Origin: Apodemus sylvaticus
Taxonomy: Eukaryota; Chordata; Mammalia; Rodentia; Muridae
Reading direction: 5' to 3'
DNA length: 64,000 bases
NCBI RefSeq assembly: GCF_947179515.1
Contig: NC_067473.1
Location: forward strand, 84,102,013 to 84,166,012
Shown: positions 44,437 through 55,541 of the stretch, in pieces
Position numbering within the stretch: the stretch's first letter is position 1
Layout of the letters: the number at the start of each line of letters is the position of its first letter
Position numbers and translations under genes: made by a program
The notes under the pieces: generated by a model
The model's database searches: none
What the model saw: the letters and a program-made list of their open reading frames with translations, nothing else
What the model was told of the DNA's origin: nothing

Positions 44437-45624
44437 CCAGGAGACAACTCTGATACAATTATATTAGGGTCTATTTACTACAAACTCAGATTCTGCTGAC
44501 CCACAGGACAGTTTGGAGAAGCATTCCCAAATTCTCCGTGGAACAAGGTTTTATACAAATGGGAGCGAGTGAGGGGATGTCCATTTTGGCGAGCATCTAA
44601 GCATCTAATTGAATGAGTATTGTAAGCCAATAGGTGGGTGCTCTGAAGCAAGATGTTATATAATCACAAAGGGTCTGAAAGTACATCTGAAACAATCAGA
44701 TTAATCTTTGATTAACTTTTGCTAGGAAGTAGGTAGGGAGTAACTCTGGCCAGGGACAAGCTGTGGGGTTCTTCTTGATACTTGTGTACAGTTTGGGTTC
44801 AGCTGCCAGTTAATTTTTTTTCTTTCCTTTTTTTTTTTTAAATGGAGTCCTGTCCCAAGATGGAGTAAGCATTTGAAACCTCAAAGCCCACCCTTGTTGC
44901 AGGCTATTTGATTATTATACATAGAAAATCTAATTGTTAGCAAAATTTAAAACTTAAACAGATGAAAGTTGTGGTTAGATGTGTCCTGAACAGAAGCAAT
45001 TTAGGTGTGCGTCTAAAAGCCTCCATAGATAAGAATGCTAAAGAAAGAAAAGTTGCTTGGGAGGGGATCTGCTGAATTTGCTCTATGACCCAAGGCACTC
45101 AGCTGGATAGCTTTAGCTACACCACTGTAAAAGTGAAATGGTTCATCCCTACTGTCGGCTTGGAGTCCTGTGCCCCACTATGGTGACAAGATTCAGCCTG
45201 CCTAGGGTGTAGGCCAGAAGCTATATTTCTTTGATATAAAATTGGACCTTTGATAAGCTCTCTACTTTGGTTTTGGAAAAGCCTTCATGGAAGAGATAGG
45301 AATTTTCTCTTTGGGCTTTCAACAACCACAGAGAAGCAGCAGGCAGGACACAGGTGAAACAGGATTCTAGGAAGGAAAGCTAAGGAGCCCTCATGGGTTT
45401 GAAGGAGATCAAAGGAAATGTAGACTAGTTCTGTAGAATGATACAGATGGAAGAGATTTCTAAAGAGCTAGCAGCTTAGTTGTAGCATCAAGACTTGCAA
45501 AAGATATTTTGTGTATAATTAGGAAAATAAACTTACCTCACCAATCTAGCATGTTTTTCCCTCAGTTTTTACCTCCCATGTCGTTATTGGTGTAAATACT
45601 AGCTTAAATTTAAAGGAATAAATA
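44437..45624. other. Composite of unresolved repeats
   Basis: 44437-44815 may be a minus-strand LTR ('acaaggttttatac' as an inverted TATA-type signal). 44816-44835 is a T-run. 44850-44890 ('gaaacctcaaagcccaccc') again resembles the host repeat. 44890-45624 ends in 'ggaaaataaacttacctcac' and 'aaaggaataaatattg' and looks like a non-autonomous LTR element. Boundaries cannot be fixed by eye and no gene is seen. Confidence 0.4.
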
Positions 45625-45750
45625 TTGTACACCCCCAGTGTCATACTTCCTCCAAAAAGGCCCCACCTCCTAATGGTGCTACTCACTGGTGACCAACCAT
45701 TCAAATCTATGAACCTATCGGGCCATCCCTAATTCAAATACCACCACACC
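45625..45750 (-). mobile_element. Rodent interspersed repeat, minus strand, terminal segment
   Basis: 'acacccccagtgtcatactt', 'cacctcctaatggtgctact' and 'attcaaataccaccacacc' are the far end of the same repeat type begun at 42730. This suggests that one repeat is spread over 3 kb by insertions. Confidence 0.6.
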
Positions 45751-46385
45751 ATTGATACTAAAAGTTATGATTGAAATGTGTATGCTGAGTGTGATCATGG
45801 TGTTGTTAGTATTTGGTTGTGGTGTTCTAGGTATTTTGTGTTTTAACAACTATGGGTTTGCATTTCTTTCCACAGTGTCTCTATTATGTTCAGTCCCTCT
45901 TCAGCCTCAAATATTGCTCTCTGTGTTTCCTTTAGGTTTTGGTTGTTAGATATACAAAGTTTAGGTTGTGTCATGGAAAGTTTTTCTTTCTTTATTTAAG
46001 GCAGATGATTTTGCTGGATATATTCTGGCTCAGCTGTGACAGTCTTTTAGAAGTTGGAACACATTGTTCTAGGCTCTTTTGCCTTTCAGAGTTTCCATTG
46101 AACTGTTACTCTGATAGGTTTTCTCTTTATACATGACTTGTCTTTTATCTCTTATCATTTTCAATTCACTTTCTTTGTTGTGTATGCTTAGTGTTTTAAC
46201 TGTGGTATGCCTTGGGAAATTTCTTTTTCTGGTCTTGTTTATTTGATGCTCTGTGTGGTTCTTGTTTCTGGGTAGGTTCATCTTTCTACAATCCTTTTGA
46301 AGAGCTTGTTTATACCTTTGACTTGGGACTCTTCTCCCTTATCTAGGTCTACAATTTGTGATAAATTATTTCTCTGCCGGTGAAA
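45751..46385 (-). mobile_element. Old LINE-1 ORF1 remnant, minus strand
   Basis: The minus-strand frame 46069-46281 reads RKRNFPRHTTVKTLSIHNKE, a diverged form of the QKRNTFRHIIIKTPNVLNKE segment of ORF1 copies A and C, then DKRQVMYKEK versus EKGQVTYKGR. This is the ORF1 RRM-to-C-terminal region. Confidence 0.8.
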
Positions 46386-46403
46386 TGAGCCAATTCAAGC
46401 CAG

Positions 46404-46407
<4 letters not shown>

Positions 46408-46441
<34 letters not shown>

Positions 46442-46686
46442 GGCAAGCGCACTGGCTGCAGGAAAGGAGGTCAGGGAAGTCACCACGGGAAGGGAAAGAA
46501 AAGGGATGAGATAGAGATAGAGATAGAGATAGAGATAGAGATAGAGATAGAGATAGAGATAGAGATAGAGATAGAGACAGAGACAGACAGAAATAGAGAG
46601 AAGGGAGGAAAGAGGGAGGGAGGGAGGGAGGAAGGGAGAGAATGCGCATAGAGAGAAGGCGAGGAGAGAAGAGAAAGAGAGAGAGA
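46408..46686 (+). repeat. (CA)n, (GATAGA)n and GA-rich microsatellites
   Basis: (CA)14 at 46409-46437, an AGATAG-type hexamer array at 46508-46578, then GGGA- and GA-rich tracts to 46686. The Ile/Glu-alternating frame is an artefact. Confidence 0.95.
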
Positions 46687-46870
46687 GAGAAAATTGTCTG
46701 GATTTTATAGGGACAAGCCTGAGGGTGGGGAGGCAGCCCTGCCCTTGGGCTAGAAAGTGCCAGGTTGGGGCAGGGGTATGCCGGGTAGGGACTAGAGATG
46801 CTGGGAGAACCTGGAGGAGAGGTCTGCTTTGGTATGTGAAATATGTACCTCAGCCCATTGCCCCATGGTC
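46687..46870 (-). mobile_element. LTR-like fragment (minus strand, tentative)
   Basis: G+C-rich piece 'gattttatagggacaagcct', 'ggggaggcagccctgccc', 'ccattgccccatggtctg' recognised as a dispersed rodent sequence, probably LTR-derived. The minus-strand 'ctataaaatcc' would be its TATA box. Confidence 0.35.
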
Positions 46871-46879
46871 TGAAAAAAC

Positions 46880-47230
46880 TATTTGATGATTTTTCTATTC
46901 ATTGTGTCCCAATTATCCTTTATGTTCCTTTCCTGTTTTTTGTCTGTTTGTTTTGTTTTTAACTTTTTATGTTCCTTGCTTATTTGGTATTGTTCTTCCA
47001 TTGTATCTTCAAGTCCTGATACTGTTTTCTGCTTGACTCATCAACTAGTAAGGCTCTTCATTAAGTTTTCTGGTTGTTATTGGAGTTTTCAGTTCTACGT
47101 TCACTTCAGTTCAAGTCCTCTTCGATGTTTCTATCTCTGATTCAATTTTTTTCTCAAGTGTTGGATTTTCTCCATTGTTTCTATCCGTTTTACATTTATA
47201 TTTCCTTGGGCATCACCCAGACATTGAGAG
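46880..47230 (-). mobile_element. Old LINE-1 ORF1 5' part, minus strand
   Basis: T-rich on the plus strand. The minus strand is A-rich coiled-coil-like ORF1 sequence ('gaaaaaaattgaatcagaga') of an ancient L1. Too diverged for an open frame. Confidence 0.55.
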
Positions 47231-47310
47231 ACCCCCCCCCCCAACTCAATGGTTTTAGACCTCTAAACAACTAGCCCAGCACAGAGTAACTTGTTTTTCT
47301 GCTTTCAGCT

Positions 47311-47716
47311 TGAAAGATAGCCCACCCTGTTCTAGTTCCAATGTTTAACTATACAGTGCCCAGAGGATGTTTGCTCCAGATAATCTCTAACCTTCCATAA
47401 GGTGTAAACTATTGCCTGACTTCCTCATTCTGTACTTCCCCATTCTGTGCATGTTTTGTCCTCCACCCCTTGCCTTGTGAATTGTGTCCTCCAACCCTTG
47501 TCTTGTGATTTTTTCCCCCTTTAAATACCCCTGACTTTAGTTGCACGGGGTCCCACAGTCCTCTACCCCTGTGCGGTGTATGGCTGTGGACCCCAGAGCT
47601 CTGGAATAAAAGAAATCCTCATGCTATTGCATCAAGACCGTTTCTCATGAGTGATATGGGTGTTGCCTTCCGAGGCGTAGGGTGCTGGGGCACCCTTGGT
47701 TTTGGGGGGTCTTACA
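47311..47716 (+). mobile_element. Solo LTR, gammaretrovirus-like
   Basis: A 406-bp block with imperfect inverted ends TGAAAGA...TCTTACA, 'tttaaatacccc' (TATA-like, 47519-47530), AATAAA at 47605-47610 and a U5 ending 'cacccttggttttggggggt'. The ends and U5 resemble class I rodent ERV LTRs. No clear target-site duplication and no internal sequence. Confidence 0.75.
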
Positions 47717-47811
47717 ACATGTATTCTCCCTAAGCTTTTTCTTGTTAATTTCATTGAGCTGTTTTTATGTGTCTTCTTTAAATTACTTGATTTATTTGGA
47801 GAAACGTTTAA

Positions 47812-47898
47812 TTCTTCTTCTTCTTCTTCTTCTTCTTCTTCTTCTTCTTCTTCTTCTTCTTCTTCTTCTTCTTCTTCTTCTTCTTCTTCTTCTTCTTT
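47812..47898 (+). repeat. (TTC)29 triplet repeat
   Basis: A pure GAA/TTC tract of about 87 bp. It explains the poly-Leu, poly-Ser, poly-Arg and poly-Lys frames. Confidence 0.99.
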
Positions 47899-47899
47899 T

Positions 47900-48002
47900 T
47901 AGTTTTTGAGACAGGTTCCAGAAATAAACTGCTTGGAGGAAGAAAACTCCCTGGTGTTGCGTCTTTCCTTGCTGGCGAGGCTGGGCATGACATTTTATAA
48001 CA
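47900..48002 (+). mobile_element. LTR 3' part (R-U5-like), plus strand
   Basis: 'tccagaaataaactgcttgg' has a polyadenylation signal, followed by 'ttgctggcgaggctgggcat' and an end at 'ttataaca', an LTR-like CA end. The left part is lost in the (TTC)n tract. Confidence 0.5.
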
Positions 48003-48426
48003 AAAAGAGAGAGCAGCCAGGATATGTTTTCTAGAGCCAGGTATGGTAAGGTTGGAGGGAGGGCTGAAGCATCCCTTCCCCCTGAGATATCAGCCATACC
48101 ATGGGCATGGTGTAGAATAGAGTTTATTTAGAATGTAGGAAGGGCAGTTGGTAAGAGAGGAGAGACAGATAGACAGACAGAGAAAGACAGACAGAGAGAA
48201 AGAGGAAGAGGAAGAAGAGGAGGAGGAAGAGGATGAGAGTAGGCCACAGGAAACACAAGGAGAGAAAGGGGAAGTGGGATGAGAAAAGAGGGAGAAAGGG
48301 GTCAGGGAGAGAAGAAAGAGAGAGAATGAGAGTAAGAGAGCTAAAAGGGCCCCCTTTTATATTAAGTCAGGCATACCTGGCTGTTGCTAGCTAATTGCTG
48401 GGAAGAGCCTAGAAGGTATGCTAACA
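48003..48426 (-). mobile_element. LTR, minus strand, same family as 22387-22590
   Basis: On the minus strand it begins TGTTAGCATACCTTCTAG, has AATATAAAAG (plus-strand 48353-48362) and a pyrimidine-rich leader, and AATAAA (plus-strand TTTATT, 48123-48128). The flank beyond its start reads as L1 RT sequence, so it inserted into an old L1. Confidence 0.7.
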
Positions 48427-49200
48427 TTAAGCACTATATTGAATAGGAATGGCATGAAAATTCTTGTCTTGTTCTTGATTTTTGTAGAAGTGCTTTGAGG
48501 TTTTTCATAATTTAGCACATGCTTGCTGAAGGCTTGTTTTTGTTATTCTGAGACATGTTCCTGCATCCCTAGTTTCTCCGGGACTTTTATCATGAACGAA
48601 TGTTGAATTTTGTCATAAGCATTTTCTATATCTAATAGTTTGTCCAATTATGTGATGATTACAATTACTGATTTATCTGTGTTGAACTATCCCTGAATTT
48701 CCAAAATGAAACCAACTTGTTTATGGTGGCTAAACTTTTTGTTGTCTTAAATCTGATTTGCAAGCCATTTACTGAGAATTTTTGAATGTATGTTCATTAA
48801 AGGGATTGATCTATGTAGTCTTCTTTGTTATGATATTTTTTCATTTGTTTTATTTTTGTCTGGTTTTGGTATTGAATAATCCTCACTTCAAAAAAAAAAA
48901 AAAAAAAAAAGAATCTGGGCTGGAGAGATGGCTCTGTGGCTAAGAGCACTCACTGACTGCTCTTCCAGAGATACTGAGTTCAGTTCCCAGCAAATCCCAC
49001 ATGATGGCTCATAATCTTCTGGAATGAGATCTGATGCCCTCTTCTGTTGTGTCTGAAGATAGCAACAGTGTATTCACATAGCAATAAATCTTTAAAAAAA
49101 AAAGGAATCTGGAAATGTTCCTTCATTTTTGTATTTTATGGAATAATTTGAGGACTATTTGAAAGGGTTTACATTGTGAATGACAATGGAGACTTTTGAA
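48427..49200 (-). mobile_element. Old LINE-1 RT region, minus strand, interrupted by B2
   Basis: Minus-strand L1 RT sequence. The plus-strand reading 'gtctggttttggtattgaat' is the reverse of the conserved RT segment, and 'ttgtcataagcattttctat' is the reverse of the ENAFD-like region (EKAFD in young copies). It continues after the B2 ('ggaataatttgaggactatt'). Confidence 0.75.
48917..49104 (+). mobile_element. B2 SINE with target-site duplication
   Basis: Full B2 body ('gggctggagagatggctctg', 'gagttcagttcccagcaaat', 'gtctgaagatagcaacagtg'), AATAAA and an A-tail. GAATCTGG flanks it (48911-48918 and 49105-49112). Just before the left repeat is an A20 tract. Confidence 0.95.
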
Positions 49201-49254
49201 ATTGAATTAAATGCATTTGCATTACAATATAGCACAAGCCTTTAGGGAGCAGGG

Positions 49255-49625
49255 GGTGGAGCAAGGTGGTTTGAATGAGAATGGACCCCTATAAGCTCAT
49301 ATGTTTAAATGCTTTGCCCCCAGTTAGTGAAACTGTTTGATAAGAATTTCATAAGAATTAAGAGAAATAGCCTTGTTGGAGTAAATGTGGGCTTGTTGGA
49401 GGAGGTGGGTCACGGGTGGGCTTTGAAGATTCAAAAATTCATGCCAGACTCAGTCTCTCTGCTGCCTGGATCAGGATGTAACTGTTTCAGCCACTGCTTA
49501 AGTGCCATGTCTGTCTGCCTTCTGCCATGATGATCATGACTTCACTCTGAAACTGTAAGCAAGTTCCCAATTAAATGCTTTCTTCTGTAAGAGTTGCCTT
49601 TGCTGTACTGTGTTGTGTGTGATTT
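49255..49625 (+). mobile_element. Rodent interspersed repeat, plus strand
   Basis: Plus-strand copy of the repeat whose minus-strand pieces start at 42730. It contains 'ggtggtttgaatgagaatgg', 'ccttgttggagtaaatgtgg', 'tctgtctgccttctgccatg' and 'attaaatgctttcttctgta'. The frame at 49309-49530 is a by-product. Family name withheld. Confidence 0.75.
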
Positions 49626-50230
49626 TACAAACATGCTTCCACCTTTCCCGAGACCAAGGCCCAGTTTCTGGGCTTAGCTCAGATTGGCTGCCTGCTGGCC
49701 CCACTCCTCATTTGCCAATTCCTCCACCAACAGCCAGCTACCCTCTCTCCTGGAAGCTGCAATCACACTCCTGCAGCCACTCCCAGCTCAGCTTTGCCTA
49801 GCCACCCACAAAACCTGGCTTCTATCTCTACCCACCTTCCTTCTGTGGAATGAAAAGGGCAGTTTTATTACTTTAGAATTTGTCTACTAGCACAATTGTT
49901 GGGCACTGAATCTCCTACCCTAATCTTATCAGCTATCAGCTAGCTCACACCAGCCTCCTTGGCACTGCCCAAGGCGGAGGCTGGAGGTGCTCCAGGCCTT
50001 ATGTGACTGCTGCTTTCTTCTCCTTCCAATGCAGGATTCCAAAAAGACCCTTCCCTTTCCTCCAGTATCTTTTTCCTCCTGGGACCCAGAAGTCCCACCT
50101 GTCCCTTCTCTCCAGCAATTGACTCCAGGCCTTCTTTATTGACAACAATCAAGAACCAATTGGGGAACTAGGTTTTAGTATCAGCTCCTCCCCCTACATC
50201 AGTGTCTTCTCGTAGCAATAACAATAAGAC
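49626..50230. other. C-rich intergenic stretch
   Basis: Pyrimidine-rich non-repeat-looking sequence with short frames on both strands and no motif. Possibly LTR or ERV-related, not provable by eye. Confidence 0.4.
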
Positions 50231-50234
50231 AGGA

Positions 50235-50770
50235 AGTTTCTTTTGCTATCTATTGGGTATTTCAATGTCTCTTGTATCTTTAATAGGCATCTCTTTCCTA
50301 TCTTATATTTTGGGAATTTTCTTCTATGATTTTTTAAAAATATACCTCAAATGACCTGAATTTCTCTTTTTCCATGATTTGTTCTTTTTATACTTTTCCA
50401 GGTTCCCTAGACAGCCATTCCTGTGTGTATGATGCATATGTATATTTAACGTTTGTTTTTACTAAGTGATCTGTTTCCTTTACTTTGTCTTGAGAGCTGA
50501 TCTCCTCTCTTCCCCTTAATCTAATCTGTTGGTGATACTTTCCTCAGAGCTCTTTGTTTGACTTCCTAAATTGTTCATTTCATTTTGGATATTCTTTAGA
50601 GAGCTTGTCTTTTTATTAAAAATGTATTTTTCAGATCTTGCTTTTATAGTTTGTGTTTTCATAGTTCTCATTCAGGTATTTGTTCATGTCTTCTTTGAAT
50701 TCTTTTAACATATTTATAATTGCTGTTTTGAAATTACTGCCTGGAGTGTTGGTACTGGAGTGAAATTGAA
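50235..50770 (-). mobile_element. Old LINE-1 ORF1 region, minus strand
   Basis: T-rich on plus. 'tttgttcatgtcttctttgaattcttt' on the plus strand is the reverse of A-rich coiled-coil ORF1 sequence (aaagaattcaaagaagacatgaac). No frame remains open. Confidence 0.6.
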
Positions 50771-52348
50771 GTTGCCTTGGAGATGCCTGATATTAGGGGT
50801 ATGGAGCAAATCTGCTTACAGGGAAGGGAATCACCCTAAGAGAAAGAACTGTGTTTCAGTCAACAGAGTTGAAAGGAGTTGGACATCAGACATGGAGATG
50901 CTGGGTTTGGAGTCTGCCCAGCTGGCTTTTGGTCTTTTTTGGTCCAGTATTTCCTCACTATGACAATTTAGAATGCTAATGTATATCCTATGATTCTGGA
51001 AGTATTTGATCTGCTTTTTTATTTTTATTTTATAGGGGATTACAGTCAAAAGATTGCATGAATCTCACCAGAGACTTTGAACTTTTAAATATCATTGAGA
51101 CTGTGATAGACTATGGGGACGTCTGAAGTTGGGCTAAATAAATTTTGCATTATGTTTTGGCTAGAAACCTATGGGAGTTAGGGAGTTGAGTGCATAAGTG
51201 TGAGATTCATTTGGTTGAATACTTGGCCCATAGGGAATGGCACTATTAGGAGGTATGGCGTGTGTGGAGATCAGAGGACAATGTATAGGAATCAGTTCTC
51301 TCCTTACACAATATCCTTCCTGAGGATCAAAGTCAAGTCTGGCTGCAAGTGCCTGTATCCACTGAATTATCTTGTCATCCCCAGATTACTCTTATGAGTT
51401 AATTTTAGGATTTGTTTTGCATTAATAAAATGGAAAAACGTACAGTAGCTCCCTTACATATTTCTTTACGTGATAATAGGACAGTCTATGAAGAGTGTTC
51501 AGGAGAGGCCCCAAGGCAAGGGCTCCATCTGAAGTAACTGCTGTCATTCCTTGACTCTGAGTCACTTCCTTTTTCTGACTTCTCCTTCCCTGCTGGTTAA
51601 GAAGTTGTGTTTGTAACAGCAGAGTTCTTCAATCCCTGAACAGCAATCCTCATTCTCCAGTCTCTCTCTCCCTCCCCCACCCCCTCTTTGTTCCTTTTTA
51701 GTACATAACTGTGACCTGTAACTTGAGTGACATTATTTAATATATTTTCCCCACAATTCATTAGAACAGGATCAGGGTGTTTTCTTTACCATGTTTCCTC
51801 GGTATTTAACACACAGTGCTCAATATACACACAAACTATATATAATATACATAATTTATGCTGGGATTTAGTAGATCAATAAACATTGTTAAATGACTAA
51901 TGAGTAAATAACTGAATCATAGTTATTTTATAAATAAATGAATCATTCTTATTTTAATAGTCTACAAAATCTTTATCAAAAAGTTTTCATAACAAATAAT
52001 AGAGCATAAAGTACATGCAAACTTAAAGTTTCATTCCAGAGTTTGATGATTTCAGTGAGAACAATGATCTTCAACCCCATCTGCTCCTGAAGTATCTATT
52101 CTTCTGAATTCTGTTTACTTCCAAATGGCAAATAAATAAATGCTTGCAAATATCTTATTTGAGTTGTCTTAAAATATGAATTCTCTGTGGACAATTTTAA
52201 AAGCAGACAGTGACTGAGAGGAGAGTTCTTGAGGGTGAGGGAAGAAAGGTCACTATAAGGTTCATTTTCTACTTCCCTTTTCCCTGGAGCTGTCTTATCA
52301 GGCTTTGCTCATTGTCAGAAGGGCCGCTGTATAGGGAAGTCTTTCTGA
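50771..52348. other. Intergenic DNA with a small repeat fragment
   Basis: 51200-51275 ('tggttgaatacttggcccat', 'ggcactattaggaggtatgg') is a short plus-strand piece of the same repeat type as 49255-49625. The rest is A+T-rich with no recognised element or gene. Confidence 0.5.
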
Positions 52349-52395
52349 TGTGTGTGTCTGTGTGTGTGTTTAGGTGTCGTGTGTGTGTTTAGGTG

Positions 52396-52436
<41 letters not shown>
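52349..52436 (+). repeat. (TG)n with a duplicated 'tttaggtgtcgtg' unit
   Basis: GT microsatellite in which a unit containing TTTAGGTGTCG occurs twice (52371-52381, 52389-52399) before a pure (GT)n run. Confidence 0.95.
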
Positions 52437-52544
52437 GTTCATGTAAACACACACATGCTTTTTGTTTCAAGCACTTGTTTGTTCCACAAGTCATTTAACT
52501 CCACTGTAGATTATGTTTAAATAGAAGGAAATTATACTTCATTA

Positions 52545-52870
52545 GTTGCTTTTCTATTGCTATGATAGAATACCATGACCAAGGCTATTCATAAAGGAGT
52601 TTATCTGAGCTTATGGTTCTAGAGAAATAAGAGTCCAAGTTGGCAGAGTAGAAGCATCACAACTGGAGCAGGAACCTGAGTGTTAATTCTTGAACAACAA
52701 GCACCAAACAGAGAGAGCAAACTAGAAGTAAGAATGGTTTTCTTATTCTCCAGGACTAAGTTACATACTTCCTCCAGATGGCTAAACCTCCTGAAATTCC
52801 CTCAAAAGGACTACTCAAAAAGGGAGCTAAGTGTTCAAATACGTGGGGACATTTTTATTCAAATTGCCAA
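52545..52870 (-). mobile_element. Rodent LTR-like interspersed repeat, minus strand
   Basis: 'cttttctattgctatgatag', 'aataccatgaccaaggctat', 'agagagcaaactagaagtaa' and 'tgttcaaatacgtggggaca' follow the order of a familiar rodent dispersed repeat. A more eroded relative may lie at 53060-53335. Confidence 0.65.
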
Positions 52871-52962
52871 AACATCATCCAGCCAGCTTAGAAAAGTAGC
52901 CATTCTGTAGCTTCTTGTCTTGTCTTCATAAAACACCTATTTAAGGTGGCTTTCCCTCTCTG

Positions 52963-53019
52963 TCCATCTGTCCATCCATCCATCCATCCATCCATCCATC
53001 CATCCAACCATCCATCTAT
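52963..53019 (+). repeat. (CCAT)n microsatellite
   Basis: About 13 CCAT units, including one CCAA. It explains the Trp-Met-Asp-Gly repeat frame on the minus strand. Confidence 0.98.
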
Positions 53020-53956
53020 GGATTCAACTATCACATATCTATTTACCTTCTTACTTGTGTTAGCCATTTGTCTCTTTACCATGACAACACACCTTATAGA
53101 AAAAAAAAATTGAGGAAGGATTTATTCAACTAATGTTTTTTAGAGCATGCTAGTGTGAATAGTATTGTAGAGTTTGTGGCAATAGAAAGGTATGGACCAG
53201 AAAACATGAACAGGACAAAACAGGACCAGGTGATAAACTTCAAGGCTTTCCCAGTCAGACCTCCATGTCTTAAAGGTTTCATAACCTCCCAACACTGTGC
53301 CTCCGTGTTAGAACCAAGTGTTCAAAAACATAAATAAGTATCTATCTATCTTGCTGCATTTGAGGAATAAAAGGAGGCCAATTCATTTGGGTACAATTGT
53401 TAAACATACTTTACAATAAAATAACAACTGAGAAGATTCCTCTGGGTTCTGGTGATTGATCTGACAAAATGAATGAATAGTCAAAAATGCTGCCTATTAC
53501 AATAATGAAGCAAGCCTTAATTTGACCTTTTCTATTTGCCACAGATGCATCTCAGGCACAGCCTGACACAGTGAGAAAACAAGGTGGCCTGAGGCCAGCT
53601 GAAGAATCTACTGCAGGACATCTTCTTCTTAGTTAGGCATCAGGTGTCAGAAGCCAAGATACTACCCTGTTAGAGGACAGCAAAGGTTTGTTGCTTCTTG
53701 TCGGTCTTTAATGTAACAGGAAAAGGACATTTATGAGGACTAAGGCAAGCTCTGATATATGCATTCAGCAAGAATAGACTTGAATGATGCTGATTTCTTT
53801 TGTCAATTATTTTCAGGGACATCTTGTAGACCAGTAGTAAAACACCATCAGCAGAAACACAAATACCTAGCTGATTTGGAGATGTGATACTAAATTGCCA
53901 AAAATATGACTGATTACTCCACGGTTTCAAAATTTACTGGAAATGAAAACTCTGCA

Positions 53957-54045
53957 TGGAGTTGAGTGGTAGTGGTATATGGTCTTTAGTCCCAGCACTC
54001 AGGAGGCAGACACATATGGATCTCTGAGTTCAATACCAGTCTGCC
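53957..54045 (+). mobile_element. B1-like SINE fragment
   Basis: 'ttagtcccagcactcaggag', 'gcagacacatatggatctct', 'gagttcaataccagtctgcc' is the 7SL-derived B1 body. It runs directly into the following (TC)n tract. Confidence 0.85.
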
Positions 54046-54071
54046 CCCACCCACCCACTGGGGGGGAAAAG

Positions 54072-54074
<3 letters not shown>

Positions 54075-54124
<50 letters not shown>

Positions 54125-54144
54125 TCCATCACCCTCCCCCTCCC

Positions 54145-54175
<31 letters not shown>

Positions 54176-54196
54176 CCCCTCCCTCCCTCTCCTCCC

Positions 54197-54266
<70 letters not shown>

Positions 54267-54283
54267 ATGTGTGTGTGTGTGTG
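54075..54283 (+). repeat. (TC)n/(CCCT)n tract ending in (GT)n
   Basis: About 185 bp of pure pyrimidine followed by a GT run, starting in the 3' tail of the B1 fragment. The Arg/Glu and Ser/Leu frames are artefacts. Confidence 0.98.
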
Positions 54284-55059
54284 TTGAGGTGGTAGGGAGA
54301 TGCTGAGGACCAATCACAGGACTCTATACTTGCAGCAGCAATTACTCTATCACTGACCTTGAGACACATTCATATTCCCAGACAACTTCTTACAGTGATC
54401 CAAGAAAGAAGACACTGACATGACAACATTCAGCTGAAAAGCACCCCCTGCCTAAGTAAGATAAGCTGACTTTATACTTCTGGTGATCAAGGGAAGGTAC
54501 AAATGTTAAGAGCATGAACAAAGCACATTTAAAAATATTAATTTATGGCAAAATTTTAAAAAGGTATTTTTGTACCAAATGAAGAGTAAAAGCATATTTT
54601 GTGATAATTTTTATAAACTTTATTATTTAAAAACTGCAAAACAAATCATAATCTTTCAAAATTAACCAGATCCAAAATCTATACATCTCAGTGAGTGTCT
54701 AAATCCTGATGATTTAGTTCCAATGGAACTTCACATTGGATTTTACACTTTAAATATTTAATATATTTTATACACCTATAAGTTAGAAGGAGGGTTTCAT
54801 TCACTATCAAGAGTACTTTTGAACTTAATATAAGCAGAAGCTTTTGGACACAGATACACATGCACCATACACACACACACACAACCACACACACACACAC
54901 ACACACGTTAACCCTGAACCCTGGCCCTGGCTTTTGTTTTCCGAGTTTTTTTATAAAAAGCAGGAGAGACATGTGCATGTCATCAGAAAGCACACATGCA
55001 AGCTGTGCTTCAGAGACAAAGCACCGTTACAGATAACATTCTAAATTGCACTTGTTCTG
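54284..55059. other. A+T-rich intergenic DNA with a (CA)n
   Basis: (CA)n lies at 54868-54906, followed by 'gttaaccctgaaccctggccctgg', a loosely telomere-like but irregular string. No gene. Confidence 0.5.
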
Positions 55060-55541
55060 CTATATTAGACACATTTGTAATAGATAAATAAAAAACTGTA
55101 GAAAAGATGCTAGATTGCATTCTAAATTTTTACCAATTATAGATAAAAAATTTAAATTCAACATTATTTTATGATTTCTGGCTTTGTTTAAAGGGACAGA
55201 GAACAGCTTGAAAGAATAGGAAATATGGTCGATGAATATGAAGGCCAAGACGACTGCTATAATGAAGCCTGCACATATAAAGAGAATGAAGAACAACACA
55301 AAGATGGTGAAATGCACTGCCTCTGTCTCTCCACATGATATAGAGCTGAATTCAAGCTGAATGGTGCTGTCAGAACAGAGCCCAGAATGGCACAACACCA
55401 ACAACACCAACAAAAGAATTGCCAAACAGTCCCATAACACTTCTTCAGGATGATTTCATTCATTTTATTTTCCTTTGCATAGAAGTCATAGCTAGAAGAT
55501 GGAAACAACCTAGATGTCTGACAACAGAAGAATGAATACAA
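55060..55541 (-). other. Unrecognised minus-strand frame(s) with a membrane-like segment
   Basis: A 126-codon open frame (55060-55440) contains a hydrophobic leader-like run (LAILLLVLLVL), a short polar part with Cys residues, and a strong membrane-spanning stretch (FTIFVLFFILFICAGFIIAV). It has no ATG; its first start-like codon is GTG and an in-frame TGA lies six codons upstream. An overlapping frame has ATG (MNEIILKKCYG). This could be a frameshifted relic of a small membrane protein or chance. No family recognised. Confidence 0.2.

Noticed and set aside
47682..48097. Poly-Leu, poly-Ser, poly-Arg and poly-Lys frames
   Set aside because: These are the reading frames of the pure (TTC)29 tract and its LTR flanks.
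54907..54930. Second telomere-like string after a (CA)n
   Set aside because: The CCCTGAACCCTGGCCCTGG string is irregular and has no exact hexamer repeats.
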